Shown in pieces: positions 35,295-45,249 of a stretch of 64,000 bases of DNA. The notes beneath the pieces are model-generated. The model was not told the origin of the DNA, did no database searches, and saw nothing but the letters and a program-made list of their open reading frames with translations. Source of the stretch: Rhodopseudomonas palustris (GTDB lineage Bacteria; Pseudomonadota; Alphaproteobacteria; Rhizobiales; Xanthobacteraceae); contig NZ_CP058907.1 in NCBI RefSeq assembly GCF_013415845.1, forward strand, positions 1,426,001-1,490,000, written 5' to 3'. A program made the position numbers and the translations under genes. Position 1 is the stretch's first letter. The number at the start of each line of letters is the position of its first letter.

Positions 35295-36157
35295 GCGGTT
35301 CAGCAAAACTGCAGTTCCGCGCGGTGCAGGGCGAAGCAGCGGACCGGCCGATCGCGGCCGAGCGCCAGTTGTCGGTTTGGCAAAGGCAGTTCGGACGTAG
35401 TTGGGTGCACCAAGCCGCTTTCCTGTTGTTGCTTGCGACGGTTTGGGAGGGCTATGGGCGGTTCGTCGACAATCCATTGCTGGTGCCGACTCTGAGCCAG
35501 ACGCTGCTAGCGATGTGGGACGGGCTGGTCGGCGGCGAACTGACTGTGCGGATCGGCAACTCGCTGCGGGTGCTGTTGACGGGCTATGTCATCGGCGTGG
35601 TTCTGGCCTGCCTGTTGACGTCGCTCGCAGTATCGAACAGGTTCGGGCGCGATGCCTTGTCGGTGCTGACCGCGATGTTCAATCCGTTGCCCGCAATCTC
35701 GCTGCTGCCGATCGCATTGCTGTGGTTCGGCATGGGGTGGGGCAGCCTCGTGTTCGTCATCGTCCATGCCGTGATGTGGCCAATGGCACTGAATGTGCAC
35801 ACCGGATTCGAGGGGATTTCCCCAACATTGCGGATGGCAGGCCAGAATGCCGGTCTAAGAGGACTACGCTATGTGCGGCATATCCTACTTCCCGCCGCGC
35901 TGCCCTCGATCATCTCCGGCCTCAAACTCGGTTGGGCGTTTGCCTGGCGCACGCTGATCGCCTCCGAAATGGTATTCGGCGTGTCGTCGGGCTCGGGCGG
36001 CATCGGCTGGTTCATCTTCGTGAACCGGAATTTGATGGAAACGGCGAACGTGTTTGCAGGCCTGCTGACGGTGGTCTTGATTGGATTGCTGATCGAGAGC
36101 CTGATTTTTCGCACGCTTGAGAACGCCACGGTGCGGCGATGGGGGATGGTACGATGA
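35291..36157 (+). CDS. ABC transporter permease, SsuC family
   Basis: A 288-residue permease with about six helices. It contains the EAA-type loop RMAGQNAGLRGLRYVRHILL and the characteristic SEMVFGVSSGSGGIGWFIFV, and it keeps the last helix FAGLLTVVLIGLLIESLIF, the element missing from the interrupted homologue at 15431. It overlaps the synthetase gene by four bases. Confidence 0.9.
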   Translation: MSGSAKLQFRAVQGEAADRPIAAERQLSVWQRQFGRSWVHQAAFLLLLATVWEGYGRFVDNPLLVPTLSQTLLAMWDGLVGGELTVRIGNSLRVLLTGYVIGVVLACLLTSLAVSNRFGRDALSVLTAMFNPLPAISLLPIALLWFGMGWGSLVFVIVHAVMWPMALNVHTGFEGISPTLRMAGQNAGLRGLRYVRHILLPAALPSIISGLKLGWAFAWRTLIASEMVFGVSSGSGGIGWFIFVNRNLMETANVFAGLLTVVLIGLLIESLIFRTLENATVRRWGMVR

Positions 36158-37716
36158 CTGATCTCGAAGCAGTGTCACGGTTGCGGCGGCTGGCAGATGT
36201 GCGGACGCTATGGCGCGCGGAATTCCCGAAGCGTATCGCGCTGTCGCAGGGTGATGCCCGTGTCAGTTACGGCGAACTCGCCGATCAAATCGACGCAACC
36301 GCGGCTTGGTTCTACGAACTCGGGTACCGTGCGGGCGAACGGATCATCCTGGTCGGGGAGAACTCGGCAGCGCTGCTCGAGGCGATGTTCGCGGCGAGCG
36401 CGCTGGATCTATGGGTCGTGATGCTGAATGCCCGGCTATCTAAGCCGGAGATCGATGCGATCCGGGCGCATTGCCGCCCCCGCGCGACGATCTATTTCGC
36501 CGATCGGTCCCCGGATGCTCTGCGGCACGGTGAGGCCAGCGCTGCGCGCCGTGTCGGTCATCCCAGCCTCGGTACGGTTCTGATCGACGAGGAAGACCTT
36601 GGCGGCACGGCCGAGCCGGTGCTGGACGATCCCGCCGAACAGATCGCCTTGCTAATGTATACGTCGGGTTCAACCGGTACGCCGAAGGGCGTCATGCTGT
36701 CCCATCGCAGCGTGCTGACTTTAGCTTCGACCTCGGCATCGCTGCGGCAGTTGCGCACTGAGGATCGCCTGTTCCTGACGACACCGATGACCCATGTGAT
36801 GGGACTGTTCTCCGTCAGCCTGTCGGCGCTGCTGGTCGGCGCCACGGTGGTGATCGAGCAGCGGTTCGATCCGGAGACCGTGCTGAACGTGCTGAAGCGC
36901 GAGCGGATCACGGTGTTTCCGGCAGTTCCGACGGTATTCTACAAGCTGCTGCATCACATCGAAACGCACAACGTTCGACTCTATCTTCCTTCGCTGCGCT
37001 TTATCTGGGCCGGTGGCTCGCTGTTGGAAGCTGCGTTGGCGGAGCGCACGCGTGCGGTGTTCGGGCTTCCGCTTCACAATGGTTACGGCATGACCGAGGC
37101 TTCGTCGTCGATCTGCCTGACGTCGGTGACTGCGCCGGTTGTGCCGGAGTCGGTCGGCTGGTTTCTGCCGGGCCTCGAGTGGAAGCTCGTTGCCGTTCGC
37201 TCGGGCGATGCGGCCGATAGCGATACGCCCGACGTCGGCGAATTGTTGATCCGCGGGCCGACCGTTATGAAGGGCTATTTTCGTGATCCCGAACTCACCG
37301 CACGCACGCTGGATGCGGACGGATGGCTGACAACAGGCGATCTTGCTCGGGTTGCCGACGGCCAAGTCTACATCGTCGGGCGCAGCAAGGACATGATCGT
37401 GCGCTCCGGCTTCAACGTGTATCCCGCGGAAGTCGAGCGCGCCATTAACGCTCACCCCCAGGTCGTCCACTCCGCCGTGGTTGGCAGGCGCGAGCAGAAC
37501 AATGAGCGCATCATCGCCTTCGTCGAGCGAGCGCCGGCCTCATCCGTCAACGACACGGAGCTTGACGCGTTTCTTGCGGGCCGGCTTGCCGGCTACAAGC
37601 GCCCCCAGGAATTCCGCTTCGTGGACAAGCTGCCGCTGGCGACCAATGGCAAGGTTCTGAAGCACAGACTGGCGCTGCATGCGTCCGATGGCGCTCCTGT
37701 CTCCGAGACGGCTTGA
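36154..37716 (+). CDS. AMP-forming acyl-CoA synthetase/ligase
   Basis: A 520-residue adenylating enzyme that joins a carboxylic acid to CoA via an acyl-AMP. The P-loop YTSGSTGTPKGVM is near residue 168; NGYGMTEASS near 309, GWLTTGDLARV near 390, the hinge GRSKDMIVRSGFNVYPAEVE, and the C-terminal catalytic-lysine motif LATNGKVLKHRL are all present. The ATG at 36154 overlaps the permease stop. Co-transcription with an importer suggests that the imported acid is activated at once (inference); the acid is unknown. Confidence 0.9.
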   Translation: MTDLEAVSRLRRLADVRTLWRAEFPKRIALSQGDARVSYGELADQIDATAAWFYELGYRAGERIILVGENSAALLEAMFAASALDLWVVMLNARLSKPEIDAIRAHCRPRATIYFADRSPDALRHGEASAARRVGHPSLGTVLIDEEDLGGTAEPVLDDPAEQIALLMYTSGSTGTPKGVMLSHRSVLTLASTSASLRQLRTEDRLFLTTPMTHVMGLFSVSLSALLVGATVVIEQRFDPETVLNVLKRERITVFPAVPTVFYKLLHHIETHNVRLYLPSLRFIWAGGSLLEAALAERTRAVFGLPLHNGYGMTEASSSICLTSVTAPVVPESVGWFLPGLEWKLVAVRSGDAADSDTPDVGELLIRGPTVMKGYFRDPELTARTLDADGWLTTGDLARVADGQVYIVGRSKDMIVRSGFNVYPAEVERAINAHPQVVHSAVVGRREQNNERIIAFVERAPASSVNDTELDAFLAGRLAGYKRPQEFRFVDKLPLATNGKVLKHRLALHASDGAPVSETA

Positions 37717-37828
37717 CACTGTCTGATCGCGACTGCGATCAATTCCACGCGGAGATCGGCGCTGCAGCGCCACGGGATGTTGCGGTCCGCCGACGCGCCA
37801 AGACCAAGCAAGAAAGTCGAAAGTGCAA

Positions 37829-38824
37829 ATGTCCGAGAAATTCAAACAGATTCGCGCGCGTCTACGACTGCCAGTCCTGGTCGCGCCGATGCTGCGCATA
37901 TCAGGGCCGGCTTTGGTTGCAGCGAGCTGCAGTAACGGCGTCATCGGCTCGTTTCCAACGGTCAACGCCCGAACGCCCGACCAGCTCGATCGATGGATCG
38001 ACGAGATCAAGCAGGCCGTCTCGGCCGCTGGTGCCTACGACGCGCCTTACTGCGCAAACATTCTGGCGCGATCTGATCCGGACAAGCTGCAGGCCGACCT
38101 CAAAATTTTGATCAAGCACAAGGTCGAAATCGTCCTCGTCAGCACTGGCGCGCCTGAGAAATATGTAAAGCCGCTGCAGGATATCGGATGCTTTGTCATC
38201 GCCGACGTCGCCTCGATCCGCCATGCGAGAAAGGCTCTGCAGCAAGGCGTCGATGGTCTCGCTCTCTTGACGGCGGGCGCCGGCGGGCAGACCGGCTGGG
38301 CCAATGGCTTCGCATTCGTTCGCGCGATTCGCGATTTCTATGACGGTCCACTGTTGCTGGCCGGGGGCGTCTCCGACGGTCAGGCGTTGTGGGCCGCACG
38401 GACACTCGGCTGCGATCTCGGCCTGATGGGGACGCGCTTCATCGGCACGCAGGAGTGCGATGCATCCGACGGTTACAAAGCGATGCTGGTCGACAGCAGC
38501 ATCGACGATGTGGTGCTGACGCGTGGCATCAGTGGTATCGACGCCAACTTCCTTCGCCCGTCGATCATTGCCTGCGGTCTCGATCCGCAGGAATTGGCGG
38601 CCCCGGTGTCACCCGAACGCGCCCGTGAAATGTTCAGCAGCTACGCGGACGGGATGCGCGGTCCGAAACGCTGGGTTGATCTGTGGAGCGCTGGCCATAC
38701 TGTCTCGGGCGTCAAGGTGGTCCAGAGCGTGGCGGAGGTCGTGGATCAGTTGGCGGTGGAATATACCCGAGCCCAACGTGCGACCAGGGCGCTGCTTGCC
38801 GATGCGGACGATCCCGCCATCTGA
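37829..38824 (+). CDS. Nitronate monooxygenase-like FMN protein (2-nitropropane dioxygenase family)
   Basis: A 331-residue TIM-barrel flavoprotein. FMN-binding parts are LAGGVSDGQALWAA and LGLMGTRFIGT. In class I nitronate monooxygenases the motif EAGGHxG supplies a catalytic His; here it reads TAGAGGQTG without it, so nitronate oxidation is doubtful and another oxidoreductase role is likely. The ATG at 37829 is preferred to a GTG six bases earlier. It lies 112 bases after the synthetase gene and may be co-expressed. Confidence 0.8.
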   Translation: MSEKFKQIRARLRLPVLVAPMLRISGPALVAASCSNGVIGSFPTVNARTPDQLDRWIDEIKQAVSAAGAYDAPYCANILARSDPDKLQADLKILIKHKVEIVLVSTGAPEKYVKPLQDIGCFVIADVASIRHARKALQQGVDGLALLTAGAGGQTGWANGFAFVRAIRDFYDGPLLLAGGVSDGQALWAARTLGCDLGLMGTRFIGTQECDASDGYKAMLVDSSIDDVVLTRGISGIDANFLRPSIIACGLDPQELAAPVSPERAREMFSSYADGMRGPKRWVDLWSAGHTVSGVKVVQSVAEVVDQLAVEYTRAQRATRALLADADDPAI

Positions 38825-39237
38825 GTGGCTCCATGAGAGCCGGTTTATGCGTTTGCCGATACGTTCCCGCCAGCCCGGTTGGCGAAGGCTGGAGCGAATG
38901 GGGGAAATGCCTTGCGCGTAGTTCAGTTTAGTGTCGTCGCACCGGCTTAGATTGTCTATGGCTGAGCTGTTCGCTCACCGTGACGGGCAGGCCTATCTGC
39001 GTATTCCTATCGTTTCGATCGGTGCGTAGGAAGCGGTGCCTTGTTGCGGAGGTGCTCCGCACTCGTTGGCATCTCAGTCGATGTGGTCGAAGTGGTCATC
39101 GCAGCTTCGGGACGGACGCAACCATGTTCGAGGACGTGGCCAGTGGTCGGGCACGAGCAATTCGTCGTTCCGTCGCTTTCCGCGGCCGCGGTCCGCGACA
39201 TCGGACACTAGATCAGGAGGCCGTCTCGCGCCTCGCC
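38825..39237. other. Intergenic region between convergent genes, nothing recognised
   Basis: Some 410 bases between the plus-strand flavoprotein gene and the minus-strand allophanate hydrolase gene. No gene, clear terminator or repeat was recognised. Confidence 0.4.
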
Positions 39238-41061
39238 TTACCCGGCAAGGCTTTTGATGTAGGCTCTCCATCCGCCGAATGACGAAATATCCCTAGCGCC
39301 TTTCAGGCCCTCGGCTTCGACGATAAACCCCTTTGGCGTGGTGCCGTCGGCGAGGTGTGTAGTGCCGATGCCGAGCGGCGAGGGGATGCCGGCGACGAAG
39401 CTGCCGAAGCCTTCGGCGGAGATCGCCCAAACCTCCGTTGCGATTGGGGTGCCTTCGCCCGGAGCGACGCGCAGCAGGCCGGGCCTGAATGGTGGGCCGC
39501 CCTGCAGGGCGAACAACTTGTAGTCGGGCGCGGTGGAGACTGCGCGCAGGAAACGCGCGCCGCGGCTGGTCAGCTCGTGGTTCAGCGGCATGCCGGACAG
39601 ATGCGCGCCGACCACCACCAGCTCGATCTCATTCGCAACGGCAGAGGGCGATACTTCGATGGGAGCCGGCACCTTGGTGCTGCTGGCGCCTAAGTGTACG
39701 CCGCTTGCGGCGTGAAGGCGCTCGCCCAGCGCGGCGAGGAGGTCGTCGCGGCCTGCCGGTGCGATCAGCGTCACGCCCGACGGAAAACCATCGGCGCGGA
39801 AGCGACTCGGCACAGCCAGCGCGCACAGGTCGAGCAGGTTCACGAAATTGGTGTAGGTGCCGAGCTCGCTGTTCGGACCGATCGGATCAGCCTCCAGCTC
39901 CGCGACCATGCGCGGGCGCGGATAGGTCGGCACCATCAGTACGTCGATGCCGCTCCAGATCGCATCAGCGGCGCGGCGCAGTTCGGCCAGCCGGTACAGG
40001 CCGCCAAACGCATCGGCAGCGCTGAACGCCGAAGCCGAGCCGATGATCTTGCGCGTCACCGGATGTAAGAGCTCCGGCGTTGTCTCGATCACATGTCGGA
40101 TTGCCTGATAGCGCTCAGCGACCCACGGTCCGCTGTAGAGAAGACTGGCGACGTCGAACAACGGCGTCAGGTCCACCGCGCGCACGGGGCCGGGCACCAC
40201 CGTCGCAAGATCGGCGACGGCAAGATCGAATGCGTGTTCGGACTCGAGGTCGTCGGCGAATTTGCGGCTGGCTGGATTCGGCAGCCCGATTCGTAAGCCG
40301 GGCGACAACGCGTTCGGACGGGCCGGTGCGCCGGCGTGCGGGCGCGACCATGGATCTTCGCGGTCGAAAGCTGCGATCACGCCATAGACCGCATGCGCAT
40401 CGGCGACCGTGCCGGCGAACACCGAGATTGTATCGAGGGTCCGGCACGCTGGCACCATGCCGCGCGACGATACGCTGCCGAGCGATGGCTTCAGTCCAAC
40501 GATGTTGTTGAGCGCGGCAGGCACGCGGCCGGAGCCTGCGGTGTCGGTGCCGAGCGCGAACGTCACGAGGCCATGCGCCACCGCCACGGCCGAGCCGCTG
40601 CTCGACCCGCCGGGCACGTAGCGCGGATCCATCGCATTGCGCGGCACCGGATAGGGCGTGCGGACGCCGACCAGGCCGGTGGCGAACTGATCGAGGTTGG
40701 TCTTGCCGATCAGAATCGCGCCGGCATCGAGCAGGCGCTGAACCGCAAACGCAGTTTCGCTCGGCGTGGACGCGAAGCCGGGGCAGGCTGCCGTGGTCGG
40801 CAGCCCGGCCACGTCAATATTGTCCTTCACGGCGAATGGGATGCCCCACAGTGGCTTCGTATCGGGATCGAACGGGCCGAGTGCGGCGGCGTCGGCAAGG
40901 ACGTCGTGCTCCGGCCGCAGCGTGATGAAGATGCCGGGATCGGCCACGGCTTCGAGCCGGCGATACGTCGTGGCGATGATCTCTGCCGGAGAGGCGCCGG
41001 CCGCATAGGCGGTGTGCAGCGTCGCGATCGTCGGGAAGGTGGTGAGTTCAGCAGCCGACAT
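39238..41061 (-). CDS. atzF: Allophanate hydrolase
   Basis: A 607-residue amidase that splits allophanate to ammonia and CO2. The amidase-signature triad is Lys79 (AVKDNIDVAG), Ser153 (GGSSSGSAVAVAHG) and Ser177 (GTDTAGSGR), with the 24-residue Ser-Ser spacing of AtzF. The C-terminal domain (about residues 460-607, containing VVGAHLSGMPLNHELTSRGA) is that of allophanate hydrolases and handles N-carboxyurea. It is the last gene of the guanidine/urea operon; its ATG overlaps the carboxylase stop by one base. Confidence 0.94.
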   Translation of the reverse strand: MSAAELTTFPTIATLHTAYAAGASPAEIIATTYRRLEAVADPGIFITLRPEHDVLADAAALGPFDPDTKPLWGIPFAVKDNIDVAGLPTTAACPGFASTPSETAFAVQRLLDAGAILIGKTNLDQFATGLVGVRTPYPVPRNAMDPRYVPGGSSSGSAVAVAHGLVTFALGTDTAGSGRVPAALNNIVGLKPSLGSVSSRGMVPACRTLDTISVFAGTVADAHAVYGVIAAFDREDPWSRPHAGAPARPNALSPGLRIGLPNPASRKFADDLESEHAFDLAVADLATVVPGPVRAVDLTPLFDVASLLYSGPWVAERYQAIRHVIETTPELLHPVTRKIIGSASAFSAADAFGGLYRLAELRRAADAIWSGIDVLMVPTYPRPRMVAELEADPIGPNSELGTYTNFVNLLDLCALAVPSRFRADGFPSGVTLIAPAGRDDLLAALGERLHAASGVHLGASSTKVPAPIEVSPSAVANEIELVVVGAHLSGMPLNHELTSRGARFLRAVSTAPDYKLFALQGGPPFRPGLLRVAPGEGTPIATEVWAISAEGFGSFVAGIPSPLGIGTTHLADGTTPKGFIVEAEGLKGARDISSFGGWRAYIKSLAG

Positions 41062-44000
41062 CACACTTCCTCCAGCGCGCAGATCAGGTCGCCGGCGCGC
41101 AGCGTCTGGCCCGGCTTGGCGTTGAGGGCTCTGACGATGCCGCGTGCGGTCGCCGGAATCGCGATCTCCATCTTCATCGACTCGATCACCGCCAGCGTCT
41201 GGCCGATCTCGACATGCTCGCCCGGTTCGATGGTGAGCTTCCAGACGTTACCCGGCGCCTCGGTGAATTGGCCGACGCAGCCGTCCGGCACGTCGCCGCC
41301 GGAGCCGAGCGCGGCCGCGGTGTCGTCCTCCACCACCTCGTCGAGCTTGGCGTCGCGCCAACGCTGGCGCTCGGCCTCGAACGCGGTCTGCTGACGGGTC
41401 TTGAACGTCGCGATGCCGTCGGCTTCGCGCGCCAGGAAGGCCTTGTAGTCGGCGTAGGAGAACGTCGTCTCTTCGATCTTGAGCGGATAGCCGCCGTGCG
41501 GGAACGCGGCTCGGGCGTCGAGCAGCTCTTCCGGCGTCACCGGGAAGAACCGGATCTGGTCGAAGAACCGCAGCAGCCACGGATGGCCGGGCTTGAACAC
41601 TTCGGTGGTGCGCCAGGTGTTCCAGACCTGGATGGTGCGGCCGAACAGCTGATAACCGCCGGGGCCTTCCATGCCGTAGATGCACATATAGGCGCCGCCG
41701 ATGCCGACGGCGTTTTCGGGCGTCCAGGTGCGGGCCGGATTGTACTTGGTGGTGACCAGGCGATGCCGCGGATCGACCGGGGTGGCGACCGGCGCACCGA
41801 GATAGACATCGCCGAGGCCGAGCACGAGGTAGTTGGCGTCGAACACGATGCGCTTGACATCGTCCTCGTTGTCGAGGCCGTTGATGCGGCGGATGAACTC
41901 GATGTTGGACGGGCACCACGGCGCATCCGGCCGCACCAGCTCCTGATACTTGCGCATCGCCAGCACCGCCTGCGGATCGTTCCAAGACAGCGGCAGATGA
42001 ATGATGCGGCTCGGCACCGCCATCGCCTCGACCGAGGGCAGTTCGCGCTCGATTCTGACCAGAGCGTCGAGCAGCTTGCGGCGCGACATCACCGTGCTGT
42101 CGTAGTGGATCTGCAGCGAGCGGATTCCCGGGGTGAGATCGATCAGGCCGGGTAGTTTCGCCTTCTCGACCGCCTCGGCGAGCACGTGCACCCGCAGGCG
42201 CAGCGCGATGTCGAGCTCCATCGGGCCGTATTCGACTAGAAGATTGTCGTCGCCAGCGCGGCGATACACCACCGGGATCTCGCCATCATCATGGCGGCCG
42301 ACGATCGCGGAGCCAAGCTCGGCGGGCGCGGTGATCACGGTCGGCCCCGCGACCGGATCATCGGCGCGCGTCACCGGCACGAAGCGGAGCTTATCGCCGG
42401 GCTTGAGCTGGCCGACCTTCCACAATTCGTCGCGCGCCACCACGGCCGGGCAGACGAAGCCGCCGAGACTGGGGCCGTCGGGGCCCAGGATGATCGGCAT
42501 GTCGCCGGTGAAGTCGATCGCGCCGACCGCATAGGCGTTGTCGTGGATATTCGAAGGGTGCAGCCCGGCTTCGCCGCCGTCGGTGCGGGCCCATTGCGGC
42601 TTTGGTCCGATCAGCCGCACACCGGTGCGCGCGCTGTTGAAATGCACTTCGTAGTCGGAGGCGAACAACGTCGCGATGTCTTCGTCACAAAAGAAATCGG
42701 GCGCACCGTGGGGGCCGTAGATTACGCCGATCTGCCACGCACGTGTCAGAGCCGGCCGCTCCGCGTCACTCAGCGCACGCGGCTCCGCGGCCGGCGCGAT
42801 CGAACCGAAATGCAGCACATCGCCGGCCTTCAGAGCGCCAGTGGCGTGGCCGCCGAACGCGCCGAGCGTGAACACGGCGCGCGAACCGAACACTTCGGGC
42901 GCGTCGAAACCGCCGCGGATGGCGAGGTAACAACGTTGGCCCGCGCCCTCGATCTTGCCGACCGCCAGCATCTGGCCGGCGCGCACCGCAATCGGCGCGT
43001 CATTGCCGACCGCCACACCATCGAGCTTGGCGCCCATGCCGGCTCCGCACAGTGCTACCACGGCGTCGGCGTTGAAGCGAAGCGTCGGGCCGCTGACGGT
43101 GAGTTCGAACGCCGCTGTGGTTTCCGGATTGCCGACGATCCGGTTGGCTAGGCGGAACGAGCGCTCGTCCATCGGTCCGCTCGGCGGCACGCCGACGTGC
43201 CACAGATGCAGCCGGCCCGGCAGCTCCTGCAGGCCGGATTGCGCGCCGGGCGCCACCACGTCGATGGTGCGCGCCGCGAAGCTGAAATCGGCCAGCACCT
43301 TGGTGGCGACCTTGCCGCTGCGGAACAGATCGGACGAAGCAATCGCGCGCAGATAATCGAGATTGGTCTCGATCCCGGCCACGGTGGTCGTGGTGAGCGC
43401 GCCGATCATCTTGTCGATCGCGGCGTCGCGGTCGGCGGCGTGCACGATCAGCTTGGCCAGCATCGGATCGTAGAACGGCGTTACCTCGTCGCCGGTTTCG
43501 ATCCAGCCGTCGATGCGGGCGTCATCCGGAAACGCCACCTGGGTCAGCCGGCCGGCCGAGGGCCGGAAGCCGGCACCGGGATTTTCGGCATACAGTCGCA
43601 CTTCGATCGCCGCGCCTTGCGGCGGACGCGGCGTGTAGGTCGCAAGCGGGCTGTCGCCGGCAGCCTGGCGCACCATCCATTCGACCAGATCGACCCCGAA
43701 CACCGCTTCGGTGACCGGATGCTCGACCTGAAGGCGGGTGTTGACCTCGAGGAAATAGAATTCGTCGCGGGCGACGTCGTAGATGAATTCGACGGTGCCG
43801 GCGGATTCGTAGGCGACGCTCTGGCCGAGCGCGACCGCGGCCTGATGCAGCCGCGCCCTCATCTCGTCCGAGATGCCGGGTGCCGGGGTTTCCTCGACGA
43901 CCTTCTGATTGCGCCTCTGCAGCGAGCAGTCGCGTTCGCCGAGCGCGATCACGTTGCCCTGGCCGTCGCCGAAGATCTGCACTTCGATATGCCGGGCATC

Positions 44001-44609
44001 GGCGACGAAGCGCTCGAGATACACCCGCGCGTCGCCGAAGCTGGCGCGGGCGGTGCGCTGCACGGTGGCGAAGCGCTCGCGTAGCGTCGCTTCGTCATGG
44101 CAGAGCTGCATGCCGATGCCGCCGCCGCCCGCCGTGCTCTTCAGCATCAGCGGAAAGCCGATGCGGCCTGCGGCCTCGAGCGCTTCCTCGATGCTGTCGA
44201 TCAGCCCGGTGCCGGGCAACAGCGGAACGTTGCTGGCTTGCGCCAGTTCGCGGGCGCGGTGCTTCAGGCCGAACGCCTCGAGATGTTCGGGACGCGGACC
44301 GATGAAGGCGATGCCGTGCTGCTTCAGCCGCTCGGCAAAGCCGCGGTTCTCCGACAGGAAGCCGTAGCCGGGATGCACCGCCTGCGCGCCGGTGGCGAGG
44401 CAGGCGTCGATCACGGCGTCGACGTTGAGATAGCTGTCGCTGGCGGCGTCGCCGCCGACACGCACCGCTTCGTCGGCCTCGCGCACCGGGCGGGTGAACC
44501 GGTCGGCGTCCGAATAGATCGCCACGGATGCGATCCCCATCCGGCGCAAGGTGCGACCGATCCGCCCAGCGATTTCGCCGCGGTTGGCAATCAGAACTTT
44601 GCTGAACAT
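41061..44609 (-). CDS. Biotin-dependent urea/guanidine carboxylase
   Basis: A 1182-residue multidomain enzyme. Order: biotin carboxylase (MFSKVLIANRGEIAGRIGRT, ATP-grasp loop TAGGGGIGMQLC, residues 1 to about 450), carboxyltransferase made of KipA-like then KipI-like domains (about 475-1040), and a C-terminal biotinyl domain with biotin Lys1146 in VIESMKMEIAI. It carboxylates urea or guanidine with ATP and bicarbonate. Because a guanidine-I riboswitch heads the operon and both DUF1989 genes are present, guanidine is the likelier substrate. The ATG at 44609 has GAGGA upstream; longer readings enter the preceding gene. Confidence 0.93.
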   Translation of the reverse strand: MFSKVLIANRGEIAGRIGRTLRRMGIASVAIYSDADRFTRPVREADEAVRVGGDAASDSYLNVDAVIDACLATGAQAVHPGYGFLSENRGFAERLKQHGIAFIGPRPEHLEAFGLKHRARELAQASNVPLLPGTGLIDSIEEALEAAGRIGFPLMLKSTAGGGGIGMQLCHDEATLRERFATVQRTARASFGDARVYLERFVADARHIEVQIFGDGQGNVIALGERDCSLQRRNQKVVEETPAPGISDEMRARLHQAAVALGQSVAYESAGTVEFIYDVARDEFYFLEVNTRLQVEHPVTEAVFGVDLVEWMVRQAAGDSPLATYTPRPPQGAAIEVRLYAENPGAGFRPSAGRLTQVAFPDDARIDGWIETGDEVTPFYDPMLAKLIVHAADRDAAIDKMIGALTTTTVAGIETNLDYLRAIASSDLFRSGKVATKVLADFSFAARTIDVVAPGAQSGLQELPGRLHLWHVGVPPSGPMDERSFRLANRIVGNPETTAAFELTVSGPTLRFNADAVVALCGAGMGAKLDGVAVGNDAPIAVRAGQMLAVGKIEGAGQRCYLAIRGGFDAPEVFGSRAVFTLGAFGGHATGALKAGDVLHFGSIAPAAEPRALSDAERPALTRAWQIGVIYGPHGAPDFFCDEDIATLFASDYEVHFNSARTGVRLIGPKPQWARTDGGEAGLHPSNIHDNAYAVGAIDFTGDMPIILGPDGPSLGGFVCPAVVARDELWKVGQLKPGDKLRFVPVTRADDPVAGPTVITAPAELGSAIVGRHDDGEIPVVYRRAGDDNLLVEYGPMELDIALRLRVHVLAEAVEKAKLPGLIDLTPGIRSLQIHYDSTVMSRRKLLDALVRIERELPSVEAMAVPSRIIHLPLSWNDPQAVLAMRKYQELVRPDAPWCPSNIEFIRRINGLDNEDDVKRIVFDANYLVLGLGDVYLGAPVATPVDPRHRLVTTKYNPARTWTPENAVGIGGAYMCIYGMEGPGGYQLFGRTIQVWNTWRTTEVFKPGHPWLLRFFDQIRFFPVTPEELLDARAAFPHGGYPLKIEETTFSYADYKAFLAREADGIATFKTRQQTAFEAERQRWRDAKLDEVVEDDTAAALGSGGDVPDGCVGQFTEAPGNVWKLTIEPGEHVEIGQTLAVIESMKMEIAIPATARGIVRALNAKPGQTLRAGDLICALEEV

Positions 44610-44611
44610 GA

Positions 44612-45247
44612 TCAGTCCTCGCCTGCCTCGTAGATCACCACCTGGATCGGCGTCGGGAAGAAGCCGTTGCAGGGATTGTTGACCTGCGGACAGTTCGAGA
44701 TCAGGCACAGCACGTCCATCTCCGCGATCATCTCGACGTAGTCGCCGGGCTTGGAGACGCCGTCGACGACGGTGAAATTGCCGTCAGGATCGAGCGGCAC
44801 GTTCATGAAGAAGTTCAGGTTCGGCACGATGTCGCGCTTCGACAAGCCGTGCTTGGCGGCCTCCAGCACGAAGTTCTCGCGGCAGGCATGCAGATACTTG
44901 GTCTGATGCCCGAACCGCACGGTGTTGCTCTCGCAGGAGCAGGCGCCAGCAGAGGTGTCGTGCAACCCGCAGCTATCGGCCACCATGCGCAGCATGGTGC
45001 GGCCCTCGGTGGACATGATCCGCGTGCCGGTGGTGACGTAGGCCGAGCCCTGGGCGCGCAGCGTGTCCTGGCCGCTGTAGCGTTCGCCGAAGTCACTGGC
45101 GGCGTAGAACAGGGTGTCGACCGCCTGCTGGCCGTGGCTGTCGACGATGCGCAGCGTCTGGCCCTTACGGATGATCGCCGACCACGGCACGCGGGCCGGG
45201 ATCACGGTGTCGAGCACGATGCGGGCGGAAGCGGGAATCGCGGTCAT
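44612..45247 (-). CDS. DUF1989 protein, urea-carboxylase-associated protein 2 / carboxyguanidine deiminase subunit
   Basis: A 211-residue DUF1989 protein. It opens with SARIVLDTVIPARVPWSAII, has SHGQQAVDTLFYAA and the Cys-rich segment CGLHDTSAGACSCES (from about residue 93), and ends CPQVNNPCNGFFPTPIQVVI. Pairs of such proteins were shown in other bacteria to be carboxyguanidine deiminase, turning carboxyguanidine into allophanate between the carboxylase and hydrolase steps. It lies two bases from each neighbour. Confidence 0.88.
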   Translation of the reverse strand: MTAIPASARIVLDTVIPARVPWSAIIRKGQTLRIVDSHGQQAVDTLFYAASDFGERYSGQDTLRAQGSAYVTTGTRIMSTEGRTMLRMVADSCGLHDTSAGACSCESNTVRFGHQTKYLHACRENFVLEAAKHGLSKRDIVPNLNFFMNVPLDPDGNFTVVDGVSKPGDYVEMIAEMDVLCLISNCPQVNNPCNGFFPTPIQVVIYEAGED

Positions 45248-45249
45248 GC

